A stretch of DNA of 64,000 nucleotides, taken from NCBI GenBank assembly GCA_018262705.1, contig JADFDQ010000006.1, positions 84,062 through 148,061 on the forward strand, given 5' to 3'. Every line of letters starts with the position of its first letter. Position 1 is the first letter of the stretch. Positions 48,134-56,833 of this stretch are shown piece by piece. The notes under the pieces were generated by a model that saw only the letters and a program-made list of their open reading frames with translations, did not search any database and had not been told where the DNA came from. The translations under genes and the position numbers were made by a program. The DNA comes from Xanthomonas sp. GTDB taxonomy: Bacteria; Pseudomonadota; Gammaproteobacteria; Xanthomonadales; Xanthomonadaceae.

Positions 48134-48291
48134 GCCACACCGTCCAGCGCATCACGCGCGGCGTCCAGCAGGTCGGCGGCGTCCACTGCGCCAGGTATCG
48201 GGTTATCGGTTTCGTCTGCATAGCGGTGCAGGCGGTCGCGAGCGCGGTCAATGTCGGCAAGCGCCGATTGCAGTGGGTCTGGCGAAGTCAT
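48130..48291 (-). CDS. very small element protein, unknown function
   Basis: A 53-residue acidic helical protein (MTSPDPLQSALADIDRARDR ... ADLLDAARDALDGVA). It starts at ATG 48291 within the alpA stop (ATGA) and ends within the next start (ATGA). It has no recognised family; its support is the unbroken chain of overlaps. Confidence 0.5.
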   Translation of the reverse strand: MTSPDPLQSALADIDRARDRLHRYADETDNPIPGAVDAADLLDAARDALDGVA

Positions 48292-48569
48292 GCCGCCGCC
48301 TTTGCATCGCGCGCTGCGATGCGGGCCGCGATCCATGCGGCTACTTCATGCTCGGGCCATGCGCTTGCGCGTTCGCCCAGCTTCACGGGTTGCGGGAAGT
48401 CGCCAGCCGCGATGCGCCGATAAATCTCGGTGCGGCTTTTGCATGTACGCCGACAGACTTCGCGCAGGCGCAGCAGGGTCAGGGGTTCGCCGGATGCGGT
48501 CGGGGCTAGCAGCCCACCGGTACCGCGGAATTGATCGTAGATGCTCGCTCGGGGTTTGCTACTCGACAT
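48288..48569 (-). CDS. alpA: AlpA-family regulator/excisionase
   Basis: A 93-residue protein with the AlpA-type winged helix: LLRLREVCRRTCKSRTEIYR, then AAGDFPQPVKLGERASAWPE and a closing helix EVAAWIAARIA. AlpA proteins activate or excise P4-like prophages. The ATG at 48569 has GGGAGG about eight bases upstream, so the five-codon extension is not used. It heads the operon running left to 45689. A partial LexA-like site lies about 65-80 bp upstream (48633-48650). Confidence 0.82.
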   Translation of the reverse strand: MSSSKPRASIYDQFRGTGGLLAPTASGEPLTLLRLREVCRRTCKSRTEIYRRIAAGDFPQPVKLGERASAWPEHEVAAWIAARIAARDAKAAA

Positions 48570-48806
48570 TGATCGGCCTCCCACGATGCGCGCCGTTGCG
48601 ATATGCAGCGGGCCTATACGCGCCGTGTCGGGTTATCTATGTACTACTAAATTCTGGATGTTGGCCGGCAAAATTTTTGGGCAAGACGCTTGTATTCCCA
48701 GAGAAAGGCGCAGCGCCCGCTGTGAAGCGGGTTTCACGTCATTTCCGTAAGGCGAAATTGTCGGCCTTTTTAACAACTTCACCCCGACGTTTCACAGCGC
48801 GATGTT
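48570..48806. other. alpA upstream region with a degenerate LexA-like site and GTTTCAC repeats
   Basis: This 237-bp non-coding stretch lies between alpA and the chimeric gene. On the minus strand, 48650-48633 reads TTAGTAGTACATAGATAA. Its left half equals the TTAGTAGTA half of the Xanthomonas LexA site, while the right half is degraded. GTTTCAC occurs at 48731, 48789 and 48804, with an inverted GTGAA at 48722. No gene is seen. Confidence 0.4.
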
Positions 48807-49265
48807 TCACGCCTTGCGCTTGATCGGCACTACGTTGGCATTTGTTCGCAGGCCATCCAAGTAATCGGCCCAGCCCTGCATCATCTTGCGCCGCTCGGCT
48901 AGGTGCGCGGTGCGGTTGTAGGCGCGTCCGTTGGGATCGCGTACCGCGAAGGGCATCGGCAGCGATTCGCCCCATGCCCGAAACTCTGGAAGGCTCACAC
49001 CGGACGCGTGGCGATCATAGTAGCGGTCAGATTCGGTCGCGTAAGCGTTCAGCTTTATTCCTAGGTGCGATTTGGCGATGACCTCGCGCCGCAAAAATTC
49101 GACGTGCGCACTGTGCGACCGCGCGCCGGACTCATCGGGCGATAGATTGAGTGACAGCAGGCAGGCGTCGCGAACATCTACCGTGCTGATGTTCGCCCAG
49201 AGACTCCAGTCGATGCGTCTGCCGTCGAAAGCGGCACTCATTGCCACGAGTTTTCTAGCGTCCAT
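48807..49265 (-). CDS. chimeric element protein with an integrase-like C-terminal tail
   Basis: A 152-residue protein. The N-terminal part (MDARKLVAMSAAFDGRRIDW, SLWANISTVDVRDACLLSLN...) resembles small island proteins that share a W..W...v...A.aLSlni.P pattern and have no known role. The last 38 residues (AYNRTAHLAERRKMMQGWAD, YLDGLRTNANVVPIKRKA) are nearly the C-terminus of the element's own integrase (AYNRAQYMAERRTMMQAWAD, YLDALRTNANVVPIKRKAG). The DNA is also similar there (48810-48925 against 49979-50095). The product may be functional or a by-product of recombination between element copies; expression is unknown. Confidence 0.6.
   Translation of the reverse strand: MDARKLVAMSAAFDGRRIDWSLWANISTVDVRDACLLSLNLSPDESGARSHSAHVEFLRREVIAKSHLGIKLNAYATESDRYYDRHASGVSLPEFRAWGESLPMPFAVRDPNGRAYNRTAHLAERRKMMQGWADYLDGLRTNANVVPIKRKA
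48810..48925. repeat. direct repeat of the integrase 3' end (copy 1; copy 2 at 49979-50095)
   Basis: About 115 bp that codes for the NVVPIKRKA tail and the preceding helix is repeated in the same orientation about 1.17 kb further right, at the true integrase 3' end, with roughly 80% identity by eye. The two copies flank higBA and the unique part of the chimeric gene. Confidence 0.8.
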
Positions 49266-49354
49266 CGCCCACCCTCACGCCCCTGAAAGAACCCGCACCA
49301 GCGCCGCAGGGTGAACGGCGTTTTCGCCCCGTCGGGCTAGGTGCGGATGTTCGG

Positions 49355-49642
49355 TTATGCGGTCGCCTGCGCGGCAATCGGGCGCACCTTCGCGCGGAAG
49401 GTCTTGCGCGCCTGCCACATGTCGTAATTGGCCTGCATCCCGTACCAGCTTCCCGGCGTGGTGCCCAGCGCCTTGGACAGCCTCAAGTCCATTTCCGGAC
49501 TGATACCCGCGCCACCATTCAACACGCGCGACAAGGCCGCACGAGTGACGCCTAGGCGCTCGGCAGCATCGGTCACGGTCACGCCTTCCAGCCATTCGCG
49601 TAGGACTTCGCCCGGATGCGGCGGGTTATGCATGGTGTTCAT
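49355..49642 (-). CDS. higA: HigA-type antitoxin
   Basis: A 95-residue HTH antitoxin of the HigA/VapI type: [40 protein letters not shown] and [20 protein letters not shown] are the conserved blocks. It binds and neutralises HigB and represses the operon. The toxin gene comes first and its TAA overlaps this ATG by one base, the usual higBA layout. It is cargo between the integrase and the AlpA operon and may stabilise the element. Confidence 0.92.
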   Translation of the reverse strand: MNTMHNPPHPGEVLREWLEGVTVTDAAERLGVTRAALSRVLNGGAGISPEMDLRLSKALGTTPGSWYGMQANYDMWQARKTFRAKVRPIAAQATA

Positions 49643-49920
49643 TAGTGGTAATCCTGATAGTCCAACAATTCGGCGTCGCCATCAGTAAACGTGAAGGTCA
49701 GCCGCCAATTACCGCTCACCCATATCGACCAATGCCCGGCCAGCGATCCTTGCAGCGGGTGCAGTTTCCAGCCCGGCGCATTCATATCGTTCGGCCCACT
49801 GGACATTTCCAGCCTTGCCAATTGCAGGCGCAACCGCTTGGCGTGTTTGGCCTGAATCCCGGCAGTGCTACCCGTTCGGTAGAACCGTTCCAGTCCCTTG
49901 TGACGGAAGCTGCGGATCAT
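49642..49920 (-). CDS. higB: HigB-type RelE-superfamily toxin
   Basis: A 92-residue toxin from ATG 49920 ([20 protein letters not shown]). [47 protein letters not shown] and ELLDYQDYH match HigB mRNA interferases, which cut mRNA on the ribosome. All conserved blocks are present, so it is probably active. A longer open frame upstream reads antisense-like sequence next to the integrase and is rejected. It overlaps higA by one base. Confidence 0.93.
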   Translation of the reverse strand: MIRSFRHKGLERFYRTGSTAGIQAKHAKRLRLQLARLEMSSGPNDMNAPGWKLHPLQGSLAGHWSIWVSGNWRLTFTFTDGDAELLDYQDYH

Positions 49921-49973
49921 TGGCAGACTGTATAGCGATACGTTGCAGGATGCAATGGTACGGCATTGGACAC

Positions 49974-51209
49974 TCAGCCCGCCTTGCGCTTGATCGGTAC
50001 CACGTTGGCATTGGTACGCAATGCGTCCAGATAGTCCGCCCATGCCTGCATCATCGTGCGGCGTTCGGCCATGTACTGCGCGCGGTTGTAGGCGGCCCGT
50101 ACCTTGTTGCGCTCCGCGTGGGCTAGCTGGCGTTCGATCACGTCCGGTTTCCAGCCCAGCTCATTCAAACGCGTGGATGCCATCGCGCGGAAGCCGTGCC
50201 CGGTCATGGTGTCGCCATCGAAGCCCAAGCGGCGCAGCGCAGCGGTGACCGTGTTTTCAGACATGGGCCGGTCGGCGGTGCGCAGGCTCGGGAAGCAATA
50301 GCGGCTGCGCCCGGTCAACGGTTGCAGCTCGCGCAGGATCGCCACGGCCTGCGGAGCCAGCGGCACGATATGTTCATCGCGCATTTTCATCTTCGCCGCA
50401 GGGATGCGCCATTCGCTGCCGTCCAGATCAAGTTCCGCCCATTCCATCCGGCGCAGTTCACCCGGGCGCACGAACAGCAGCGGCCCTAGCTTCAGCGCGG
50501 CTGCGGTCGTGGGTTGCCCGACGTAGCCATGCAGCGCGCGCAACAGGTCGCCCACCTTCGCCGGGTCGGTAATCGCGGCGTGCGACTTCGATACAACCGG
50601 GGACAGCGCCCCGCGCAGGTCGGCGGTCGGGTCACGCTGCGCCCGTCCATGCGCTACGGCGTAGCGGAACACTTGCCCGATGCGTTGTTTCACGCGGCGC
50701 GCGGTTTCGTGCCTGCCGCCTGCTTCCACCTTCCGAAGCGCCGCCAGAATGTCCGGGGCCGTGATGTCGGAAAGCGGCAACGGATCAATGGACGGCACAA
50801 GGGACAGCAGCCATTCCGCCTTGGTCGCCGTCACGTCGGCCAACGCGTGCCGTTGCCTGTCCAGCCATTCCGCCGCCACGGCCTTGAAACTGTCCGCCGC
50901 CGCCAGCTTGCCCGCTGCCTTGTCCGCCCGCTTGATTGCCGCTGGGTCGCCACCGTCGCGCAATACCGTGCGCGCTTCATTCCGGTAGCGCCGGGCTTCG
51001 ACCAGCGAGACTTCGGGGAAGGTGCCAAAGGCCAGCAGCTTTTCCTTGCCGGCATGGCGATACTTCATTCGCCATAGCTGCGCCCCGGTGTCTTTGGTCA
51101 ACAGGAACAGGCCGCCGCCCACACCCAGCTTGCCGGGCTTGGCCGCGCGCAACTGCGCCACCGTCACGGCTTCCCCGGTTCCCGCCTTGCCCGGCTCGGA
51201 CTTTGCCAT
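49974..51209 (-). CDS. int: P4-type tyrosine integrase
   Basis: A 411-residue integrase from ATG 51209 (MAKSEPGKAGTGEAVTVAQL). The N-terminal arm-binding domain (DUF4102-like, about 10-100) and core-binding domain (about 105-215) precede the catalytic domain, with Arg in VRPGELRRMEW (about 247), HGFR (about 337) and Tyr in RAAYNRAQY (about 373). All catalytic residues are present, so it should be active. It points away from tRNA-Leu, whose 3' end is 168 bp upstream, with TACCCCC repeats and the tRNA terminator between. A 24-codon extension through the repeats is not used. Confidence 0.95.
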   Translation of the reverse strand: MAKSEPGKAGTGEAVTVAQLRAAKPGKLGVGGGLFLLTKDTGAQLWRMKYRHAGKEKLLAFGTFPEVSLVEARRYRNEARTVLRDGGDPAAIKRADKAAGKLAAADSFKAVAAEWLDRQRHALADVTATKAEWLLSLVPSIDPLPLSDITAPDILAALRKVEAGGRHETARRVKQRIGQVFRYAVAHGRAQRDPTADLRGALSPVVSKSHAAITDPAKVGDLLRALHGYVGQPTTAAALKLGPLLFVRPGELRRMEWAELDLDGSEWRIPAAKMKMRDEHIVPLAPQAVAILRELQPLTGRSRYCFPSLRTADRPMSENTVTAALRRLGFDGDTMTGHGFRAMASTRLNELGWKPDVIERQLAHAERNKVRAAYNRAQYMAERRTMMQAWADYLDALRTNANVVPIKRKAG

Positions 51210-51214
51210 CTCGA

Positions 51215-51263
51215 TACCCCCAATTCCCGTACCCCCTGCACGGATACCCCCGACGATACCCCC
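51215..51263. repeat. TACCCCC repeats between int and attR (integrase arm-like sites)
   Basis: TACCCCC occurs at 51215, 51230, 51245 and 51257, spaced 15, 15 and 12 bp, immediately upstream of the int start and overlapping its likely promoter. The same motif is found inside attL. Confidence 0.65.
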
Positions 51264-51311
51264 GCATGGGACGCGCTGCAATGGGACGCCACGGGATGGC
51301 TAGGCAACAAA

Positions 51312-51333
51312 AAACCCCGCAGGAGCGGGGTTT
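51312..51333 (-). terminator. minus-strand terminator after tRNA-Leu, inside the element
   Basis: AAACCCCGC-AGGA-GCGGGGTTT forms a 9-bp stem; on the minus strand it is followed by TTTTTTG. It ends secG-tRNA-Leu transcripts before they reach int. Confidence 0.85.
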
Positions 51334-51377
51334 CAGGGGATATTCGGGTCTGTGTGGAACCGCCCGAAACTCTCTTA

Positions 51378-51400
51378 TGGTGCCCAAGGGGGGACTCGAA
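51378..51400. repeat. attR, right copy within tRNA-Leu
   Basis: TGGTGCCCAAGGGGGGACTCG plus two A is the complement of the tRNA 3' end and T-arm. It restores the tRNA sequence after integration. Confidence 0.85.
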
Positions 51401-51462
51401 CCCCCACGACCTAAGCCGCTACCACCTCAAGGTAGTGCGTCTACCAATTCCGCCACCTGGGC
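51378..51462 (-). tRNA. leuU: tRNA-Leu (GAG), integration target
   Basis: An 85-base class II tRNA with CCA encoded and a long variable arm. The acceptor is GCCCAGG/CTTGGGC, with anticodon GAG in CTACC-TTGAGGT-GGTAG. It follows secG by 68 bp, as leuU does in E. coli, and probably shares its transcript. Its 3' end is the integration site of the element to its left and remains intact. Confidence 0.96.
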
Positions 51463-51530
51463 AATTCTTTGCGATGCGCGCAGCACGATGCGTGCATCTT
51501 AAATCAGTCTCCGGCTCTCAGTCTCAAGTA

Positions 51531-51998
51531 TCAGTTGCCCTGCGCGGGTGCTGCGGGCGTCGGTGCCGCAGGCGCCGCAGGCGTGGGCGTGGCGGCTGGA
51601 GCCGCATTCGAGGCTGCGGCGGGAGCCGCCGTTGCCGGGGCGGCAGGTTGCGCCGGTGCGGTCGGAATCTGCGGGCCCGCCGCAGGCGCGGCGGGCGCTG
51701 GCGTCGGAGCCTGATGAGCCATGATGCCAAGATCCGGCGCGGTCGCCGGCCCGTCGCGGCGTGCCTGCCTGCTGGCATACATCGCCATGCCGAGGCTGAT
51801 CACGAAGAATGCAACGGCCAGCCATTTCGTGCTTTTGCTCATGAAGTTGGTTGAACCACGAGCGCCGAACACGGTGGCCGATGCGCCGCCGCCGAAGCCG
51901 GAACCCGCCGTGGCTCCATCGCCCTGCTGCAGCAGCACCAGCGCGATGATTGCAATCGCGATCAGCACGAACAGAATATTTACCAATTGGATCAACAT
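51531..51998 (-). CDS. secG: preprotein translocase subunit SecG
   Basis: SecG is a two-helix membrane subunit of the SecYEG channel. From ATG 51998 (MLIQLVNILFVLIAIAIIAL) helix 1 (about 3-24), the conserved QQGDGATAGSGFGGGASATV loop and helix 2 (about 57-73) are clear. The 155-residue length exceeds the usual 75-110 because of an Ala/Pro-rich tail (about 90-155) of low complexity, a feature also seen in some xanthomonad SecG proteins. GAGGA lies about eight bases upstream of the start. It follows tpiA and precedes tRNA-Leu. Confidence 0.94.
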   Translation of the reverse strand: MLIQLVNILFVLIAIAIIALVLLQQGDGATAGSGFGGGASATVFGARGSTNFMSKSTKWLAVAFFVISLGMAMYASRQARRDGPATAPDLGIMAHQAPTPAPAAPAAGPQIPTAPAQPAAPATAAPAAASNAAPAATPTPAAPAAPTPAAPAQGN

Positions 51999-52014
51999 CA
52001 AAGGATTCCTCGGG

Positions 52015-52758
52015 TCAGGCTGCCCGTCCGATAGCCAGAAAATCGGCGGCAACCAGCGCGGCGCCACCGATCAATCCGCCGTCGACATCGGCCTGTGAAA
52101 ACAAACTGGCCGCATTGCCGGGCTTGACGCTGCCGCCGTAAAGAATCGGCAGCGAGCCGCCAATTGTAGCATCACGGCTGGCGATCTGATCGCGAATGAA
52201 GGCGTGCACATCCTGAGCCTGCTCCGGGCTCGCGGTGCGTCCGGTGCCGATCGCCCAGACCGGCTCGTAGGCCACAACGGCGTTGGCAAACGCGGCAACG
52301 CCCGCCTGTCCCAGCACCGGCGCCAGCTGCCCGGCGATCACGGACTGCGTCTGTCCAGCTTCGCGCTCGGCAAGACTTTCGCCAACGCACAGGATCGGAG
52401 TCAATCCGGCCGCCTGCGCCGCCTTGAACTTGCGTGCGACCAGTTCACTGCTTTCGGCGTGGTATTGACGGCGCTCGGAGTGTCCGACCAGCGCATAGCG
52501 CGCGCCGACGTCGATCAGCATGGACGCAGACACTTCGCCGGTGTAGGCACCTTCGTCGTACTCGCTCAGGTCCTGCGCCCCGAATGCAAGTCCGGAATCA
52601 GCGAACTGGACAGCCAGTTCGCCGATATAGGGAAACGGCGGCAAGATGATGAACTCGATGCCGGCAACAGCCTGCGCGACGATATCCTTCACCAGCGCAG
52701 CGGAGAACGCCCGCGATCCGTTCAACTTCCAGTTTCCGGCAACGATTTTGCGGCGCAT
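52015..52758 (-). CDS. tpiA: triosephosphate isomerase
   Basis: TpiA interconverts dihydroxyacetone phosphate and glyceraldehyde 3-phosphate in glycolysis. The 247-residue barrel starts MRRKIVAGNWKLNGSRAFSA (Lys11-type residue present), with the electrophilic His in LVGHSERRQ (about 96), the catalytic Glu in YEPVWAIGTG (about 167) and the phosphate loop GGSVKPGN (about 210). The long open frame upstream is discarded because homologues start at this ATG. tpiA-secG is a conserved pair in xanthomonads. Confidence 0.98.
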   Translation of the reverse strand: MRRKIVAGNWKLNGSRAFSAALVKDIVAQAVAGIEFIILPPFPYIGELAVQFADSGLAFGAQDLSEYDEGAYTGEVSASMLIDVGARYALVGHSERRQYHAESSELVARKFKAAQAAGLTPILCVGESLAEREAGQTQSVIAGQLAPVLGQAGVAAFANAVVAYEPVWAIGTGRTASPEQAQDVHAFIRDQIASRDATIGGSLPILYGGSVKPGNAASLFSQADVDGGLIGGAALVAADFLAIGRAA

Positions 52759-52827
52759 GCGGCGCTCCGGCACGTGATGGAACGCGCATGTTAGCAACAG
52801 CGAACGCGCAAGTCGTATAGTCGCGCC

Positions 52828-53503
52828 ATGAACCGCCCCTTGCCGATGCTGCGCACCCTGCCCTATCGCAAACCCACCGAAGGCCGCGACTTCTGGGTGT
52901 TCGACAACGTGCTGGACAATGCCGAAGCCGTGCGCCTGCGCTGTCTTGGCAAGCCCGATTGGGCGTTGGGTTTTCCGTACACCAACGAAAGCTGGCCTGG
53001 CCGCCGCGCGATCCCGGCGCTCGAAACAAACGAACTGGCCACAGTGGAAGACAAAGTCCGGCAAGCGACCGGCATGAAGAAGCTTTGGGTGCAAAAGCAC
53101 CCCGGAAGGCAAGACCCTGAACCACAACTGCGTGCAGGTCGTCGGTTCGAAGGAAGCGGGTTCCAAGCCGCACACCGACTCGCGCGCCCTGTGCCGCTTC
53201 GCTGGCGTGTTGTACCTGACGCCGGATGCTCCGGAAAACTGCGGCACCAGTTTCTACCGACAACGCATGCCGATGGGGCAACTCGGCGGCAACACCGTGG
53301 TAAAGCCGCACAACTCGCTGGTTGAAGCGCTGGGCACGCGCTTCGTGCCTCCGGGCTCTTTTGTCGAAGACGTGCGCGTCGCCAACCGGTTCAACCGCCT
53401 GCTGGTCTACAGCGCCGTCTTGATCCACAGCGCCAGCTCCTACTTCGGCAGCATCCTCGAAGACGAGCGGATGACGTCCGTGTTCTTCTGGATGGGCGCC
53501 TGA
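52828..53503 (+). pseudogene. DUF6445-like 2OG-oxygenase-fold gene with a frameshift
   Basis: Two overlapping open frames (52828-53325 and 53132-53503) are the two halves of one protein of about 224 residues. The first half reads MNRPLPMLRTLPYRKPTEGR ... to KKLWVQKHP; the second continues VQVVGSKEAGSKPHTDSRAL through LIHSASSYFGSI to FFWMGA. Removing one C from the CCCC run at 53100-53103 joins them. The second half has an HTD and a later H in the spacing of 2-oxoglutarate/Fe(II) oxygenases. The name DUF6445 is from memory. It is either a recent pseudogene or a sequencing error in a homopolymer. Confidence 0.75.
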
Positions 53504-53564
53504 GTCTGATCCGGGCTTGCACAGCCCACACCTCTTTCGCCTGCCGAGTGCGTGACGCCGTCCG

Positions 53565-54518
53565 TCACATCAGCTTGATTTCGCGCAGGCGTTCTTCGAG
53601 ATAGCCCTGCGCGGTGATCGGCTCGGGGTAGCGGTTGGGATTGTCCGGCGTGACGCAGGACGGCAGCACATCGATCAGGAAGTCCGGATTCGGGTGCAGG
53701 AAGAACGGCACCGAGTAGCGCGGCTGGCGCGCCTTCGGCCCCGGCGGATTGACCACGCGGTGGGTGGTGGACGGGTAGACGTGATTGGTCAGCCGCTGCA
53801 ACATGTCGCCGATATTCACCACGATGGTGTCGGCGTCGGCGGTAAACGGCAGCCAGTCGCCCTTGCGCGAAAGCACCTGCAGGCCTTCGGCGCTGGCGCC
53901 GACCAGCAGGGTGATCAGGTTGATGTCTTCGTGCGCGCCGGAGCGGATGTTGGGCACATCGCCTTCGGGGATCGGCGGGTAGTGCAGCGGCCGCAGGATC
54001 GAATTGCCGCTGTCGGTCTTGTCGGCGAACCAGTCCTCGGGCAGGTTGATGTGCAGCGCCAGCGCCGAGAGCACCTGCGAGCCCAGCGCATCCAGCGCCT
54101 GATAGAGGCCGTAGCCGGCCGCATGGAACGCCGGGACTTCTTCGGGCCAGAGGTTCGGCGCCATCACGTTGCGGTGGTTCGAATCGTCCGGAATTTCACG
54201 GCCGATGTGCCAGAACTCCTTGAGATCGAAGAATTGCGAGCCTTTCGCGGTTTCGATCCCGAACGGCGTGTAGCCGCGCGCACCGCCGCCGCCGGGGACG
54301 TGGTAGCGCATCTTGGTTTCGTTCGGCAGCGCGAAGAGGTGGCGAAAGGCGGCATAGGCCGCGTCGATCTGCGACTGCGGGATGCCGTGGTTGCGGATGC
54401 CGGCAAAGCCCCACTCGCGGTAGGCCGCACCGAGTTCATCGACAAAGGATTGGCGATCGGCCGGGCTGGACGGCTCGGTGAAGCGGCGGATGTCGAAGCT
54501 GGGAATCGCGGACGTCAT
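53565..54518 (-). CDS. 2OG-Fe(II) oxygenase of the isopenicillin N synthase family
   Basis: A 317-residue non-haem iron dioxygenase. The N-terminal DIOX_N part (IPSFDIRRFTEP ... YREWGFAGIRNHGIP, about 5-50) precedes the jelly-roll core with iron ligands HED in SGAHEDINLITLL (about 190) and His in YPSTTHRVVNPPG (about 248), and the 2-oxoglutarate Arg in RYSVPFFLHP (about 263). Bacterial members act on diverse small molecules; the substrate is unknown. It follows glmM by 28 bp on the same strand. Confidence 0.9.
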   Translation of the reverse strand: MTSAIPSFDIRRFTEPSSPADRQSFVDELGAAYREWGFAGIRNHGIPQSQIDAAYAAFRHLFALPNETKMRYHVPGGGGARGYTPFGIETAKGSQFFDLKEFWHIGREIPDDSNHRNVMAPNLWPEEVPAFHAAGYGLYQALDALGSQVLSALALHINLPEDWFADKTDSGNSILRPLHYPPIPEGDVPNIRSGAHEDINLITLLVGASAEGLQVLSRKGDWLPFTADADTIVVNIGDMLQRLTNHVYPSTTHRVVNPPGPKARQPRYSVPFFLHPNPDFLIDVLPSCVTPDNPNRYPEPITAQGYLEERLREIKLM

Positions 54519-54546
54519 GGTGTTCTCCTGTTCCCTGTTGCCGCCA

Positions 54547-55901
54547 TCAGCAGGCGGCCTGCACTGCCGCGGACAGCCGATCCAGCGTGGATTGCATCAA
54601 CGCTTCCTCGTCGGCCTCGACCGTCACCCGCACCACCGGCTCGGTGCCGGACGGGCGCAGGAAAGCGCGGCCACGGCCAGACACGGCCTGTTGCGCCGCG
54701 GCCAGCGCGGTCTTGACGCTGTCCGCTTCGGTGGGGCGCGTGCCGGTCGCGTAATGAACGTTGATGGTCTTCTGCGGCACCTTGCGCAGCTCGGCTAGAG
54801 CCGCATCCAGCGCAATGCCGCGACGTCGCAGCACTTCCAGCACCTGCAGCGCGCTGACGATGCCGTCGCCGGTGTTGGTGCGATCCAGGCACAGGATGTG
54901 TCCGCTGGCCTCGCCGCCCAGCACGCCGTCGTGTTCGAGCAATTGCTGGTGGACGTGGCGGTCGCCGACCCTGGCACGTACGAATGCAATACCCCGCGCC
55001 GCCAGCGCCTGTTCCAGCCCGAAATTGGTCATCAGTGTGCCAACCACCGGCCCGCGCAGGCGTCCGCTGTCCTGCCAGTCGCAGGCAAGCAGGTAGAGGA
55101 TGCCGTCGCCGTCGCGCAGATCGCCTTTGGCATCGACAAACAGCACGCGGTCGCCGTCGCCGTCGAAGGCGATCCCCAGATCGGCACCCGTCTCCAAGAC
55201 GCGTTGGACAAGCCCCTCGGGATGGGTGGAACCCACGCCCTCGTTGATGTTCAATCCGTTGGGTTCGATCCCGATCGCATCGACCTGCGCGCCCAGCTCG
55301 CGCAACACCAGCGGCGCCAGTTGATAGGTCGCGCCGTTGGCGCAATCGACCACGACGCGCAGGCCGTTGAGGTTGAAACCCTTGGGCACCGAGTTCTTGC
55401 AGGCTTCGACGTAGCGGCCGATCGCATCGCGGGTGCGCACCGCCTTGCCCAGTTCGTTCGAGGCCACGGTCCGGAACGGTTGATCCAGTGCGGCTTCAAT
55501 GGCCAGTTCGGTGGCATCGTCGAGCTTCTCGCCGCTGGCCGAGAAGAACTTGATGCCATTGTCGAAATGCGGATTGTGTGACGCGGAAATCACGATGCCG
55601 CCATCGGCGCGCATCGAATGAGTGAGGTGCGCCACCGCCGGAGTCGGCATCGGCCCCATCAGCTGCACGTCGACGCCAGCCGCCACCAGCCCGGCTTCCA
55701 GCGCAGCTTCAAACATGTAGTTGGATATCCGCGTGTCCTTGCCAATCACCACCATCGGCTTGCGCCATTCCTTGCGCGCACGCGCGGCATCCGCCAGCGC
55801 ATGCCCGTAGGCATTGCCAAGCCGCAGCACGAAATCGGCGGAAATCGGCGCCTGACCTACGCGTCCGCGAATGCCGTCGGTGCCGAAGTATTTGCGCTGG
55901 T

Positions 55902-55905
<4 letters not shown>
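54547..55905 (-). CDS. glmM: phosphoglucosamine mutase
   Basis: GlmM converts glucosamine 6-phosphate to glucosamine 1-phosphate for UDP-GlcNAc, the precursor of peptidoglycan and LPS. The 452-residue protein has [20 protein letters not shown] at the N-terminus, the phosphorylated Ser in [15 protein letters not shown] (about 103), the metal site FDGDGDRVL (about 242) and the C-terminal phosphate loop [12 protein letters not shown] (about 418). The ATG overlaps the accD stop by 4 bp. E. coli has glmM upstream of secG as well, which agrees with the local order. Confidence 0.97.
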
Positions 55906-56792
<887 letters not shown>

Positions 56793-56833
56793 CTTTTTCG
56801 ACCCATCTCGTTTGCGGCCTGGCGGGCGGAAGT

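Larger units (their letters stand above)
45505..51400. mobile_element. integrative element in tRNA-Leu(GAG), satellite- or island-like
   Basis: About 5.9 kb bounded by copies of the tRNA-Leu 3' end: left 45505-45526, right 51378-51400, identical over the last 17 bases (CCAAGGGGGGACTCGAA), with one C fewer in the left copy. It encodes a tyrosine integrase next to the intact tRNA, an AlpA regulator, a RepB/PriCT-type primase, several small genes and higBA. No capsid, terminase, portal or conjugation genes are visible. The content resembles P4-like satellites and small genomic islands of Proteobacteria, which often borrow functions from a helper. Confidence 0.85.

Noticed and set aside
48722..48810. 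GTTTCAC repeats as further integrase arm sites
   Set aside because: Only three irregularly spaced copies, not near an att site and unlike the TACCCCC cores at the element ends.
51531..51730. Repetitive Ala/Pro codons in the secG tail, possibly a tandem repeat or CRISPR-like array
   Set aside because: It is an in-frame low-complexity extension of SecG. Units are irregular and there are no spacers. No CRISPR array or cas gene was seen anywhere in the window.
52828..53325. 165-codon frame as a complete gene
   Set aside because: Its last part is out-of-frame translation after the C-run at 53100; the true continuation is in the next frame.
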